From assembly GCA_948443845.1 (NCBI GenBank), contig CAOJUE010000013.1, positions 1 through 53,517 on the forward strand: 53,517 bases of DNA. Reading direction: 5' to 3'. The translations under genes were made by a program, and so were the position numbers. The notes beneath the pieces were generated by a model. The model saw nothing but the letters and a program-made list of their open reading frames with translations. It was not told the origin of the DNA and ran no database searches. Shown one piece after another: positions 41,715 through 50,892 of this stretch (positions within the stretch are counted from its first letter, which is position 1; each line of letters opens with the position of its first letter). This stretch comes from an uncultured Eubacteriales bacterium. GTDB lineage: Bacteria; Bacillota; Clostridia; TANB77; CAG-508.

Positions 41715-42371
41715 ATGAAAATTACAAAATTTCCACAAAGTTGTTTATTACTTGAAACGAAAGGCAAAAAGATATTAATTGACCCAGGTAATTTAAAATA
41801 CAAAGAAGAATATTTTGAAATTTGGAACAGTGTTGATTTGATTTTAGTTACGCACAAACATCCAGACCATTGTAATAGCGAAGTATTAGAAAAACTTGAC
41901 AAAAATATAAAAATCTATTCCACACAAGAAGTACAAAATGCATATTCAACGCTACCAATTCACATAGTAAAAGAAAATGACGTATTGGAATTGGATTCCA
42001 TCAAAATAGAAGTCGTGCATGCTATCCATGGTTACCAACCATTGCTAAAAGGCGGTAAAGAAATTGATGAAAATGTTGGCTATATTATCGATGATGGACA
42101 AAATCGATTGTATACAACCAGTGATACAATCTGTTTTCCAAATGACTATAAAGCAGATATTTTGTGTGTTCCTGTCACAGGTCATGGTGTGACCATGTCG
42201 GCTTTCGAAGTAGCTTTGTATGCAAAGGAAGTTGGCGCTGTTTTGACTTTGCCAATTCATATGGATAATCCAGCCTTCCCACCAGATTTTAAATTCATTG
42301 AAGAAATGTTTAGCAAATATGAAACCGAATATGAAATATTGGAAAATGATGAAACAATTGAAATCGAATAA
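41715..42371 (+). CDS. Metallo-beta-lactamase-fold hydrolase (UlaG-like)
   Basis: 218 residues. The metal motif is THKHPDHCN (HxHxDH), with IEVVHAIHGYQ, LYTTSDTICF (Asp ligand), CVPVTGHGVTM and LPIHMDNPAF (final His). This resembles the UlaG/YtkL-type hydrolases rather than beta-lactamases. AGAAAGG lies about 12 bases upstream of the ATG. Single-gene unit with a short promoter-containing gap. Substrate unknown. Confidence 0.82.
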   Translation: MKITKFPQSCLLLETKGKKILIDPGNLKYKEEYFEIWNSVDLILVTHKHPDHCNSEVLEKLDKNIKIYSTQEVQNAYSTLPIHIVKENDVLELDSIKIEVVHAIHGYQPLLKGGKEIDENVGYIIDDGQNRLYTTSDTICFPNDYKADILCVPVTGHGVTMSAFEVALYAKEVGAVLTLPIHMDNPAFPPDFKFIEEMFSKYETEYEILENDETIEIE

Positions 42372-42395
42372 ATAAAAATAATTTTCAAAAATGAA

Positions 42396-42424
42396 TTTAC
42401 ATTAAAAAATGGATATGGTATAAT
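42396..42424 (+). promoter_or_regulatory. Promoter for the Ig-like protein and GGDEF genes
   Basis: TTTACA, 17-base spacer ending ATGG, TATAAT, 31 bases before the start codon. Confidence 0.65.
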
Positions 42425-42455
42425 AAATTTGTAATATAAAAGACGAGGTGGAAAA

Positions 42456-43511
42456 ATGAACCAAATTTTAGACTATGCTCCGAATAATAAATCCAAAAAA
42501 TCAGGCGGTTCTGACAAAGTTGTCAGAGTTTTTGCAGTTATTTTAATTCTATTTGCCATTGCTTTGATTGGCGTTGTTATATATGGAATGATTGCAAACA
42601 AAAATGAAATGAATAATGAATCAGGACAAATAACGTATGCTAGTATTGCCGTTGAGCAACAAGAAGCCCAAGTAACCATCAAAGTAACACACGATAAAAA
42701 TATTCAAAAATTGGTATATAGTTGGAACGAAAGTTCCGAAAGAAGTATAAAAGGCTCGGAAAAATATATGGAAGAAACCATTGATGTTCCAGCAGGAGAT
42801 AACACACTCCATATCAAAGTCATTGACCAAAATGGCGTAGAAACTACGCATGACGAAGAAGTTTCTTCGGAACAAGGTGTTGATATCATCAACCCAATTA
42901 TCGAATTAAAAGTCATTGACCGTAAATTACAAATCAAAGTTACAGACGAAACAGCGTTAGATTTCATGACCTATCGTTGGAATGAAGAAGAAGAGGAAAC
43001 CGTTTATGCAGAGGAAGGTAGCAAAGAAATTGTAACCGATATTGAAATTCTAAAAGGTGAAAACGATTTAACCGTTGTAGCAGTCGATGCAAGTAGCAAC
43101 ACAACAACAGAAACAAAAGCATTTATTGGTCTTACCAAACCAGAAATAAAAGTAACCTTATCACAAGATGGAAGCAGTATCGATATTCAAGCAACACATG
43201 AAAATGGAATCGAATCAGTTTCCTATAACTTGAATAACGTAAACTACAATGTTGACATTGGCGAAGGAACGCCAACCAATATTCAACTTCCGCCACAAAA
43301 ACTAGATGTTGGTTATAACCGAATTATTATTACTGTTAAGAGCGTCGATGGAACTGAAACAACATTTGATGGCGAATGCAATTATGGAGATGCCAATAGC
43401 GAAAATAATTCGTCAGCAGAAAACACAACTAACACAAACGATACGTCTAATACAACCAATGAAACAGAAAATCAAACGTCCAATGAAGGCGAAGAAGCTT
43501 CCAATGAATAA
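42456..43511 (+). CDS. Membrane-anchored protein with three Ig-like repeats
   Basis: 351 residues. One transmembrane helix (about 25-47, VFAVILILFAIALIGVVIYG), then three similar beta-sandwich units: VTIKVTHDKNIQKLVYSWNE, IELKVIDRKLQIKVTDETAL with MTYRWNE, and IKVTLSQDGSSIDIQATHEN with VSYNLNN. The C-terminal 45 residues are Asn/Thr/Ser/Glu-rich, a wall-spanning or linker tail, like that of the LCP protein. No LPxTG. GACGAGGTGG precedes the ATG. It is followed at 41 bases by a GGDEF gene. Confidence 0.7.
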   Translation: MNQILDYAPNNKSKKSGGSDKVVRVFAVILILFAIALIGVVIYGMIANKNEMNNESGQITYASIAVEQQEAQVTIKVTHDKNIQKLVYSWNESSERSIKGSEKYMEETIDVPAGDNTLHIKVIDQNGVETTHDEEVSSEQGVDIINPIIELKVIDRKLQIKVTDETALDFMTYRWNEEEEETVYAEEGSKEIVTDIEILKGENDLTVVAVDASSNTTTETKAFIGLTKPEIKVTLSQDGSSIDIQATHENGIESVSYNLNNVNYNVDIGEGTPTNIQLPPQKLDVGYNRIIITVKSVDGTETTFDGECNYGDANSENNSSAENTTNTNDTSNTTNETENQTSNEGEEASNE

Positions 43512-43552
43512 AGATTAAATAGCACAGCAGAAAAGGAATCAGGAGAAAATAA

Positions 43553-44491
43553 ATGATACAAGATATATATGTGATTGATGATAAAAAAGAATTAATAGAA
43601 TCACTTGGCAGACTATTTTCAGGAATGAATCAATATCGATTTATCAATGTAAAAGCAGAAGAATTGGGGCTAGCTTTACGAAACATTCCAGCACTCATTA
43701 TCGTCGATGAAGACAACACCAATGTTGACATCATCGACATCTGCAACACGATCCGAAACGACGATGACAATAATATTACTCCGGTTGCAGTAGTCAGTTC
43801 CAATATTGAAAAACAGCATCGAATTGAGATATTAAAAACATCAGTGCAATATTTCATCAAAAAGCCAATCGATGAACAATATTTATTTTATACTGTAAAA
43901 AACATTGTTGAATTATTATATACCAACCGAAAAGTAAGCCCGCTTACGGGACTTCCAGGAAATGTCCAAATTCAAGCCGAAATGAAAAAAAGATTGCTTA
44001 AGCAAGATACATTTGCGATTTTATATATTGACTTAGACAATTTCAAAGCCTACAATGATGTTTATGGTTTTTCCAATGGCGACGAAATTATAAAATTCAC
44101 AGCAAAAACCATCTCACAATATGTGCACAATGTAGAAAATAGTAGCAATTTTGTGGGACACATCGGGGGTGACGATTTTGTAGCCATTGTTGACAAAACA
44201 GATTATGACAAAGTTTGTCAAGAAATCATCATTGGGTTTGACACAGGTGTTGAAAAGTTTTATAACCGAAAAGATATCGAACGTGGTTTTGTAGAAATCG
44301 AAAACAGAAAAGGTATTATGGAACAATTTCCAATGACCACGATTTCCATTGCCGTTGTAGAAGTTGATCCAGTTATTTTCCATTCAACTTTAGAAATTGG
44401 AGAAGTTGGTGCGCAAGTGAAACATCGTGCAAAATCGATTATGGGAAGTGCGTATGTGATTAATCGAAGGAAAATTCATACCGAAGAATAA
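43553..44491 (+). CDS. Response-regulator-like diguanylate cyclase (GGDEF domain)
   Basis: 312 residues. The N-terminal about 125 residues follow a receiver fold (IYVIDDKKELIESL, ALIIVDEDNTNVDIIDI, PVAVVSSNIE, YFIKKPIDEQ with the conserved Lys-Pro). The C-terminal domain has LTGLPGN, YIDLDNFKAYNDVYGFSNGDE and the active-site motif GGDDF in VGHIGGDDFVAIVD, so it is probably an active cyclase making c-di-GMP. AGGAGAA precedes the ATG. There is no histidine kinase nearby. No in-frame CGG. Confidence 0.87.
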   Translation: MIQDIYVIDDKKELIESLGRLFSGMNQYRFINVKAEELGLALRNIPALIIVDEDNTNVDIIDICNTIRNDDDNNITPVAVVSSNIEKQHRIEILKTSVQYFIKKPIDEQYLFYTVKNIVELLYTNRKVSPLTGLPGNVQIQAEMKKRLLKQDTFAILYIDLDNFKAYNDVYGFSNGDEIIKFTAKTISQYVHNVENSSNFVGHIGGDDFVAIVDKTDYDKVCQEIIIGFDTGVEKFYNRKDIERGFVEIENRKGIMEQFPMTTISIAVVEVDPVIFHSTLEIGEVGAQVKHRAKSIMGSAYVINRRKIHTEE

Positions 44492-44494
44492 AGG

Positions 44495-44527
44495 AAAAAG
44501 TGTTGACAATTTGTTGACACTTTTTTT
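44495..44527 (+). terminator. Terminator after the GGDEF gene
   Basis: AAAAAGTGT pairs with ACACTTTTT, followed by more T. Confidence 0.75.
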
Positions 44528-44677
44528 ATTCTCGAAAATAAAAAAGTAATATTTACAAATTTTGGACATATTATAAATTAAGAAAAAAGTTTTATTAATT
44601 AATAAACTTCAATCTTTGAAAATAAACGGATAGGAGAGATTAGTGTTTTGCAAAACAGAAATGTTTCCAAAATTAAA

Positions 44678-44706
44678 TTGACAAAATTTTCATTTTATCA
44701 TATAAT
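44678..44706 (+). promoter_or_regulatory. Consensus promoter for the G5/3D wall protein
   Basis: TTGACA, 17 bases, TATAAT, 30 bases before the ATG. The 245-base gap also contains a GGAGAG site near 44634 with very short ORFs, for which I see no function. Confidence 0.75.
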
Positions 44707-44736
44707 CAAACTATCATTTAGGGAGGGACAAATTTT

Positions 44737-45696
44737 ATGAAAACAGATGACAAATTATCAATTAGGATAATGCGTAAAATTGCTTTCGTAAGCATTGTAT
44801 TTGTCTGTATTTTAGCGATTGGAGTTATGGCAGCAAAATCCGATGTGAATTCGGTAAAAATCGTTTTTGCAGATGACTGTGAAACAACGGTCATGACGTC
44901 AAAAGTATTGGTATCAGAGATATTAGAAGAAAATCATATTATGCTTAAATCAGACGAACAGGTTTATCCAGATGTGAATACCAATATCGATTTTACAAAA
45001 ACCATAACCATTTCTAAAATGACACAGGAAAAAAAGGTGATTGCCGAAGAAGTAGAAAGTATTTCAACAGAAGAAATTTTAGGAAATTATGTAACAATTA
45101 CTGAAAAAATCATTACAGAACAAATTGAAATTCCTTATGAAACGATCACAAAAGATGTATCTTCTTCAGGAACTGATACCACAAATAAAGTATTGCAACA
45201 AGGTGAAAATGGTTTAAAAGAAGTGAAATATAAAGTTAAATTCCAAGATGATGTAGAAAAAGAAAGAGAAACGATTTCAGAAACCATCATCAAAGAACCA
45301 GTTGACAAAATTATTCAAATTTCGACAAAAATCGTAGCAAGGTCTGCAGGAAGTAGATATTCTAGTTCTACCGTAGCAGCAAGTGCACAAGGAAAAACAC
45401 CAAAAGTGGTTACCTTAAACACTTCAGCCTATTGCGCTGCATCTTGTGGCGGAAATACACGAACCGCAAGTGGTGCAACAGCATCTTCTTGGTACACGGT
45501 AGCAGCAGGAAGAGGGTATCCAGCGGGAACTGTTATCTATATTCCATATTTTGCTAATAAACCAAATGGTGGATGGTTCGTAGTCCAAGACACAGGAGGC
45601 GCAATTACCAATAATCATTTAGATGTTTGGATGGATTCAATGGCAGAATGTTTAAGTTTTGGTAGAAGAAACTTAGAGTGTCATATTTATATGTAA
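44737..45696 (+). CDS. YabE-like G5/3D-domain cell-wall protein (Rpf-like hydrolase)
   Basis: 319 residues: a transmembrane anchor (IAFVSIVFVCILAIGVMAA), a DUF348 ubiquitin-like region (VNSVKIVFADDCETTV ... VLVSEILEENHIML), a G5 domain (YETITKDVSSSGTDTTNKV ... GLKEVKYKVKF), and a C-terminal 3D domain (TLNTSAYCAASCGGNTRTAS, AAGRGYPAGTVIYIPYF, VQDTGGAITNNHLDVWMDS) whose three Asp residues are the hallmark of lytic-transglycosylase-like wall hydrolases. This is the stationary-phase/resuscitation factor architecture of Firmicutes. GGGAGGGA precedes the ATG. Confidence 0.88.
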   Translation: MKTDDKLSIRIMRKIAFVSIVFVCILAIGVMAAKSDVNSVKIVFADDCETTVMTSKVLVSEILEENHIMLKSDEQVYPDVNTNIDFTKTITISKMTQEKKVIAEEVESISTEEILGNYVTITEKIITEQIEIPYETITKDVSSSGTDTTNKVLQQGENGLKEVKYKVKFQDDVEKERETISETIIKEPVDKIIQISTKIVARSAGSRYSSSTVAASAQGKTPKVVTLNTSAYCAASCGGNTRTASGATASSWYTVAAGRGYPAGTVIYIPYFANKPNGGWFVVQDTGGAITNNHLDVWMDSMAECLSFGRRNLECHIYM

Positions 45697-45704
45697 AAAC
45701 AAAA

Positions 45705-45740
45705 AAACAGATTATGAAGCAATTCATAATTTGTTTTTTT
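45705..45740 (+). terminator. Terminator after the 3D-domain gene
   Basis: AAACAGATTATGAA pairs with TTCATAATTTGTTT (one mismatch) and runs into T. Confidence 0.75.
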
Positions 45741-45753
45741 AACACAAAAATCA

Positions 45754-45781
45754 TTGACTTTTTTCCAAAACATGATATAAT
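45754..45781 (+). promoter_or_regulatory. Promoter for pcrA
   Basis: TTGACT, 16 bases ending CATGA, TATAAT, 40 bases before the start codon. Confidence 0.65.
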
Positions 45782-45821
45782 AATTTAGCAAACAGAAGTT
45801 TTATAAAATAAAGGAGAAAAA

Positions 45822-48119
45822 ATGGGATTATTAGATGAATTAAACGATAAGCAATTAGAAGCCGTAACTTGTGCAGAAGGACCAAGTTTGGTCATCGCAG
45901 GAGCAGGAAGCGGAAAAACCAAGGTTTTAACACATAAAATTGCCTATTTAATGAGTGAAAAAAACATAAAACCATGGAATATATTAGCCATCACATTTAC
46001 GAATAAAGCAGCGAACGAAATGAAGGAAAGGGTCAAAAATTTAGTAGGAGAAACTGCAAATGACATTTGGATGGGAACATTCCATTCCATTTGTGTACGC
46101 ATTTTAAGAAAAACAATTGATCGAATTGGTTTTGACAGTTCTTTCATTATTTTTGATACGTCTGACCAAAAAACAATGGTCAAAAAAATTCTAAAAGAGC
46201 AAAATCTAGATGATAAAATTTTTACTGATAAATCTGTTCTATACGAAATCAGTAATGCCAAAAACGAAATGCTAACACCTGCACAGTATGCAGCGCGTGC
46301 AAATGGCGACTTTCGAAAAGAAAAAATTGCAGAAATTTATAGCCAATATCAAACAAGATTAAAAGAAAACAATGCCATCGATTTTGACGATATCATCAAT
46401 TTCACCATCGAAATTTTGCTAGACAATCCTGACATATTGGAATATTATTCTGACAAATTCAAATACGTTCTAGTCGACGAATACCAAGATACCAACAAAG
46501 CCCAATTCACACTAATTACTTTGCTTGCCAGCAAATTTGGCAACATTACCGTTGTAGGCGACAACGACCAAGGAATCTATTCATTCCGTGGTGCGGATAT
46601 TTCAAATATTTTGAATTTTGAAAAAGATTTTCCAGGTACAAAAATTATTAAACTAGAGCAAAATTACAGATGCACACAAAATGTTTTAAATGCAGCCAAT
46701 GAAGTGATTAAAAATAATGAAACCAAATATGAGAAAAAATTGTGGACAAGCAATGAAGCAGGAAGTTTGCCAAAAGTTTATCGTGGTGATAATGAATACG
46801 AGGAAGCCAACTACATTGTCAGTCAAATCAACGAACTACGCAGAAACGAATATTATAAATATTCTGATTTTGCTGTTTTATATCGAATGAATACACAATC
46901 GCGTAGCATTGAGGATATTTTACGTAGAGAAGACATTCCTTATAAAATTATAGGTGGTTTGAAATTCTACGAAAGAAAGGAAATCAAGGATATTGTTGCA
47001 TATTTGAGATTGATCCATAATCCAGCAGATAATTTGAGTTTGACAAGAATTATTAATGAACCCAAACGTGGTGTTGGAAAAACGAGTTTGGACAATGTCG
47101 AGCAAATAGCGGCTCAAAACGGAATTTCAATGTATGAAGTCATTAAAAGGGCAGACGAGTTTGGATTAAATCGAGTGTTCACAAACACCAGAGAATTCAT
47201 TAGCGTGATAGAAGAATTACGAGCCATCAAAGATTCGAAGTTGATTTCAGAATTAATCAAAGAAACTCTGAAAAAAACAGGTTATACCAAAGCGTTAGAA
47301 GAAGAAAACACCGTAGAAGCTGAAAATAGAATTGATAACTTAAACGAATTTTTAACAGTTGCCATCGAATTTGAAGAGCAATCAGCTGACAACTCATTAA
47401 CTGAATTCTTAGAAGGAATCACCTTAAGTTCTGATTTAGATAATATGGAAGAAACCGACGAATTGGTTACTTTGATGACGCTACATAGTGCCAAAGGGCT
47501 TGAATTTCCAGTTGTATTTTTAGTAGGAATGGAAGAAGGGATTTTTCCAGGTTATCAATCGATAGGCGAACCGAAAGAATTGGAGGAGGAACGTAGATTG
47601 TGCTATGTTGGCATTACACGTGCAAAAGAAAAATTGTTTATGACATGTGCCAAACAAAGAACGGTTTTTGGCTCCACCAGTTTTAATGCAATTTCAAGAT
47701 TTATCAAAGAAATCCCTGCGAGTATGCTTGAGGGATATGAAGAATTGGAACAAAGTAGCAATAATCGATTCAGTGATAGCAAATACGAATGGAGTTATGG
47801 TGGCGCCAATAGCGGATTTTTCAATAGTTCGATTACATCCTATAAAAGTAATGAAATTCCAAAAAAAGCGACGGCTTCCAGTTTTGGATTCAAAAGTGCG
47901 GAAAGTTTCTTGGCGAATTTGAATCAGTCGAAAAATGGTGCAGAAATTAATTTGAATGATTATAAATCAGGTGCAAGAGTGTACCATAAAAAATTTGGTG
48001 AAGGCGTGATTAATTCGGTTGAAGCAGAAGGAGACGATTTGAAAGTAGACATTGCATTTGATAAAGCAGGACATAAGCGATTGATGGCGCGCTTTGCTGG
48101 ATTGGAGATTATTGCATAA
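45822..48119 (+). CDS. pcrA: UvrD/PcrA-type 3'-5' DNA helicase
   Basis: Superfamily 1A helicase for repair and replication, 765 aa. Motifs in order: DELNDKQLEAVTCAEGP (Q motif), AGAGSGKTKVLTHK (Walker A, motif I), ITFTNKAANEMKER (Ia), VLVDEYQDTNKAQ (II, DExx), VVGDNDQGIYSFRGAD (III), LEQNYRC (IV), LMTLHSAKGLEFPVVFLVG (V) and ERRLCYVGITRAK (VI). The C-terminal Tudor-like tail (GARVYHKKFGEGVINSVE) is typical of PcrA and contacts RNA polymerase. AAAGGAGA precedes the ATG. A cluster of hairpins follows. No in-frame CGG. Confidence 0.94.
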   Translation: MGLLDELNDKQLEAVTCAEGPSLVIAGAGSGKTKVLTHKIAYLMSEKNIKPWNILAITFTNKAANEMKERVKNLVGETANDIWMGTFHSICVRILRKTIDRIGFDSSFIIFDTSDQKTMVKKILKEQNLDDKIFTDKSVLYEISNAKNEMLTPAQYAARANGDFRKEKIAEIYSQYQTRLKENNAIDFDDIINFTIEILLDNPDILEYYSDKFKYVLVDEYQDTNKAQFTLITLLASKFGNITVVGDNDQGIYSFRGADISNILNFEKDFPGTKIIKLEQNYRCTQNVLNAANEVIKNNETKYEKKLWTSNEAGSLPKVYRGDNEYEEANYIVSQINELRRNEYYKYSDFAVLYRMNTQSRSIEDILRREDIPYKIIGGLKFYERKEIKDIVAYLRLIHNPADNLSLTRIINEPKRGVGKTSLDNVEQIAAQNGISMYEVIKRADEFGLNRVFTNTREFISVIEELRAIKDSKLISELIKETLKKTGYTKALEEENTVEAENRIDNLNEFLTVAIEFEEQSADNSLTEFLEGITLSSDLDNMEETDELVTLMTLHSAKGLEFPVVFLVGMEEGIFPGYQSIGEPKELEEERRLCYVGITRAKEKLFMTCAKQRTVFGSTSFNAISRFIKEIPASMLEGYEELEQSSNNRFSDSKYEWSYGGANSGFFNSSITSYKSNEIPKKATASSFGFKSAESFLANLNQSKNGAEINLNDYKSGARVYHKKFGEGVINSVEAEGDDLKVDIAFDKAGHKRLMARFAGLEIIA

Positions 48120-48143
48120 AATAAAAAACCGCAGATAGCGGTT

Positions 48144-48176
48144 CAGAGTGTTGATTTTTCCTTTGTCAACACTCTG
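48144..48176 (+). repeat. Long hairpin after pcrA
   Basis: CAGAGTGTTGA pairs perfectly with TCAACACTCTG around an 11-base loop. It is the middle of three successive hairpins; the first is AACCGC/GCGGTT at 48128-48142. Confidence 0.6.
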
Positions 48177-48177
48177 C

Positions 48178-48200
48178 CCACACTTTATTGTGTGGTTTTT
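48178..48200 (+). terminator. Terminator after pcrA
   Basis: CCACAC pairs with GTGTGG followed by five T. Confidence 0.65.
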
Positions 48201-48214
48201 AAAGTTGTATACTT

Positions 48215-48600
48215 TGCTCATGATTCGTATGTATTTCGGAAGTATTTTTTTGAGAAACATTTTGGAAGTTTCATATTCTTTTTTATATTTTTCTTGTTTT
48301 TCTTTTGAGACAATTAATGATTCATTAAGAATGCTTGTTTTCTGAATGCATTTCAGTTGTTTTTGAATTGTTTTCAACAGTATTTAGATACTTTTGATGG
48401 TTCAAAAGTTTGACTTTATTTAATCCTAATTTTTCTACAATGGCATTTTTTATTTTTGAGAATCCATTTTTTAGTTTGTTTCATAAGCTTTCTTTTTCTT
48501 CAACTTCAAAAGTGTAATCTTCTTGTTTTAGCTTATCTTCTTTAACATTAATTAAAATAGGATTCACGAAAGCGGGTTTAGTTGAAAAAATTTTAAGGAA
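48215..48600 (-). pseudogene. Decayed coding remnant
   Basis: Minus-strand frames read like real protein over the stretch but are broken: TKPAFVNPILINVKEDKL ... EVEEKESL, then a TGA, then NKLKNGFSKIKNAIVEKL in the same frame; a different frame carries LNESLIVSKEKQEKYKK and YETSKMFLKKILPKYIR. No start with a ribosome binding site. The RLKNSVLKFF-like segment is reminiscent of the end of the gene at 49168-50700, so it may be a decayed relative. No CGG is at the breaks, so this is ordinary decay. Confidence 0.35.
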
Positions 48601-48615
48601 TTGCTATAAAAATAC

Positions 48616-48644
48616 TTGACAAATGTAAAATTTTATGATATAAT
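48616..48644 (+). promoter_or_regulatory. Consensus promoter for the 48.7 kb gene
   Basis: TTGACA, 17-base spacer ending TATGA, TATAAT. Confidence 0.75.
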
Positions 48645-48676
48645 ATTAATATAAAATAGTAAAGGAGAGATATTGT

Positions 48677-49135
48677 ATGAAGCATGAAACTTATGTAAGT
48701 TTTGTACGGCAAATGACTCCAATATGGGAGGATTGTAAAGCCGACAAAGAAGTAGCCAAAAAAAATCCAAAGAGGTACACTACTTATCAAATGAAAACAC
48801 CGTCTATCAATAAGATGGTAGTTTGCTATGACAACCAAAAGGTAAAAAGCCACATTGAAGAATTGCGAAAAATCTGTAAAATGGTGCCGCAGACAAAAGT
48901 GGATTTGTCATTGTATGTCATTTCAGTTGGGCAACTAATGGATGATAACATAAAGCAAATGACAGATTTATCCAAAAGAAGGAAAAAGGCTAGCCAAGAT
49001 GCTAGTTTGATTGAACTTTTCTTCTCAATGTGCGTAACCTGTGGGATTATGTATGTTGTTAGTCAAGATCCGGCAGAACCCTCTATCGTTTATGGAGGAA
49101 TGGAAGAGCGAATTTGCTCACAATATCAAGAATAA
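48677..49135 (+). CDS. Hypothetical protein with an early in-frame CGG
   Basis: 152 residues; no recognised family, no signal peptide. A single hydrophobic patch (IELFFSMCVTCGIMYVVS) near residue 118 may be buried or weakly membrane-associated. The Lys/Arg-rich middle (LSKRRKKASQ) suggests nucleic-acid or membrane contact. AAAGGAGAG precedes the ATG. Codon 11 is CGG (48707), in SFVRQMTP; a +1 shift there would stop after two more codons, so the protein is made only if CGG is read as an amino acid. It has its own promoter and terminator, like the other in-frame-CGG genes. Confidence 0.55.
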   Translation: MKHETYVSFVRQMTPIWEDCKADKEVAKKNPKRYTTYQMKTPSINKMVVCYDNQKVKSHIEELRKICKMVPQTKVDLSLYVISVGQLMDDNIKQMTDLSKRRKKASQDASLIELFFSMCVTCGIMYVVSQDPAEPSIVYGGMEERICSQYQE

Positions 49136-49145
49136 CAAAATAAAG

Positions 49146-49170
49146 AACCGCTATCAGTAGCGGTTTTTTA
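49146..49170. terminator. Bidirectional terminator
   Basis: AACCGCT pairs with AGCGGTT, with a T run after it; it also covers the end of the convergent gene. Confidence 0.7.
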
Positions 49171-50700
49171 CATACTTATAGTTTCTCTTGATGTTTCAAT
49201 TTTATTCGATTTTTTAATCGACCTATTTTCCATGCTAGTTTTCTGACCTGCTATAATAACCTTATTTTTAACTTCGTCACTGACAGCTATGGAATTGTCA
49301 AATGAATTTTCGAAAGGAGCATCAATTTTTGTGTTATTCTCGGCAGTATCAATGGCTAAAATTTTGTCCTTTTGATTAAAAAATTTCAGTACTGAGTTTT
49401 TTAGTCTGTTTAATAAGGTCGGTTTTTTTTCTGATTTTTGAGTAATTTTGCCATCTGTTAATCTTTTTTGTGTTAATTTGTTTTGTATATTTTTGAAGAA
49501 GTCTATAATAGGATTTGCTTGAGTGTCTTTGATATCATTTGGCAGAAAATCTTTTTCAGGAACGTTTGCCATAATTGAATTTACCTTGTTTTTTATTTTA
49601 GGTTGCTCTTCATTTAAATCTTCTTTATTTTCTAAATCTGTTGAAACTTCTGGCATAGTAAATTCATTGCTATTTTCTAACGTTTCATCTTCGATTTCTG
49701 GAATACTAAATTCTTCGCTAGTTTGTAATTCTTCTTCAATTCCTGGCATAGTGAAATCTTCCTCAATTTGAAAATCTTCATTATCAGAGATATTAATTTC
49801 TTCTTCATTTTTTTGTATATTTGTGTTAGAAGAATTAATGTTATTTTTGGAATTTATAATTTCATCTTGTTTATCTTGGGAGATTTTTAATTCTATTCTT
49901 AATTGTTTTGCTTCTTTAGTAAGTACTTCTCTTAATTTCTCATTTTGTTCTAAATTTATTTTTTGTAATAATATAGTATATTTAGTGCATTTTTCTAAAT
50001 GACTTACTGAAAGATTTTCTTCGTTTGCCTTATTTTCTAAGGCTTCCTTTTTTAATTTATCCCAATCCTCTGAGGCATCAGGATTTTTTTCTTCAATTTC
50101 GGCATATAGTTGAAGAACTTCATGTCCTTTTTCAAGGTTATCTAAAGTTTGTTGCTGTTCTTTTTTTGCTAAATCATTAATATTATAAAAGTTCTGACTA
50201 AACCAATCTCTTTTTTCTTCAAAACTTTCCAATTTATTGTATTGGTTGAACAAATCATTAAAATATGCTTTTCTTTCTTCTGGATTGTTAAAATTAATAT
50301 TATTAGGTTCAATTGTTTGTTTGCTTTCTTGAGTTTCAGAAGTATATTGTTGCTGATATTGTTGAGCAACACTACCTAAATTGCTAAAATCAATATTTAG
50401 ATATTTTTTCTGTAATTCTTTGCAAGACGCAGTCGTTATTTCACTAAATTTAGTATCATTTATCTCGCCAGAAGGAGTTAGCAGAGTTTCCCCATTATTA
50501 TGTTGATTTTGTATAGCAATTTTTATTTCTAAAATGGCATCTTTACGAAGTGGGCTTTCTTCAGGAAAATTAGATAAAAACGGCATATATTTTTTCTTAA
50601 AATTTTCGATGGAATTTAAGGGAGTATGTACATTTGTATCAGTACTTATTTTATTTGCAATTCGATAATCTTCATCCAATAATTCTAGCAGCTTAGCCAA
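49168..50700 (-). CDS. Large acidic, low-complexity protein with short repeats
   Basis: 510 residues, no signal peptide. The N-terminal about 280 residues are helical and Gln/Glu/Lys-rich; the middle has three copies of an acidic motif (EEDFTMPGIEEEL, SEEFSIPEIEDET, SNEFTMPEVSTD); then a basic region (NKLTQKRLTDGKITQKSEKK, LLNRLKNSVLKFFNQKDK). I do not recognise a family; the plan resembles secreted or partner-binding scaffold proteins. The start is TTG with GGGAGGAGGG six bases upstream. Convergent with the 48.7 kb gene. No in-frame CGG. A broken, possibly related remnant lies at 48.2-48.6 kb. Confidence 0.6.
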   Translation of the reverse strand: MAKLLELLDEDYRIANKISTDTNVHTPLNSIENFKKKYMPFLSNFPEESPLRKDAILEIKIAIQNQHNNGETLLTPSGEINDTKFSEITTASCKELQKKYLNIDFSNLGSVAQQYQQQYTSETQESKQTIEPNNINFNNPEERKAYFNDLFNQYNKLESFEEKRDWFSQNFYNINDLAKKEQQQTLDNLEKGHEVLQLYAEIEEKNPDASEDWDKLKKEALENKANEENLSVSHLEKCTKYTILLQKINLEQNEKLREVLTKEAKQLRIELKISQDKQDEIINSKNNINSSNTNIQKNEEEINISDNEDFQIEEDFTMPGIEEELQTSEEFSIPEIEDETLENSNEFTMPEVSTDLENKEDLNEEQPKIKNKVNSIMANVPEKDFLPNDIKDTQANPIIDFFKNIQNKLTQKRLTDGKITQKSEKKPTLLNRLKNSVLKFFNQKDKILAIDTAENNTKIDAPFENSFDNSIAVSDEVKNKVIIAGQKTSMENRSIKKSNKIETSRETISM

Positions 50701-50892
50701 TTTTATCCCTCCTCCCAAACAAATTTACAAAATACCTAATATAACATAATATAATCATACACTTAAGCAGGCACCAAAGCAATTACAATTCGATTAAATT
50801 TCTATTACATTTTTGTAACAAAACATTTGCAAAATTTAAAAAAATAAGTTATAATATAAAAATCAACTAAAAACAGAAAGGAAGTTAAAAAA

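Noticed and set aside
44634..44740. A short ORF with a GGAGAG ribosome binding site before the 3D-domain gene
   Set aside because: The possible starts (GTG, TTG) are poor, and the promoter of the downstream gene lies inside it.
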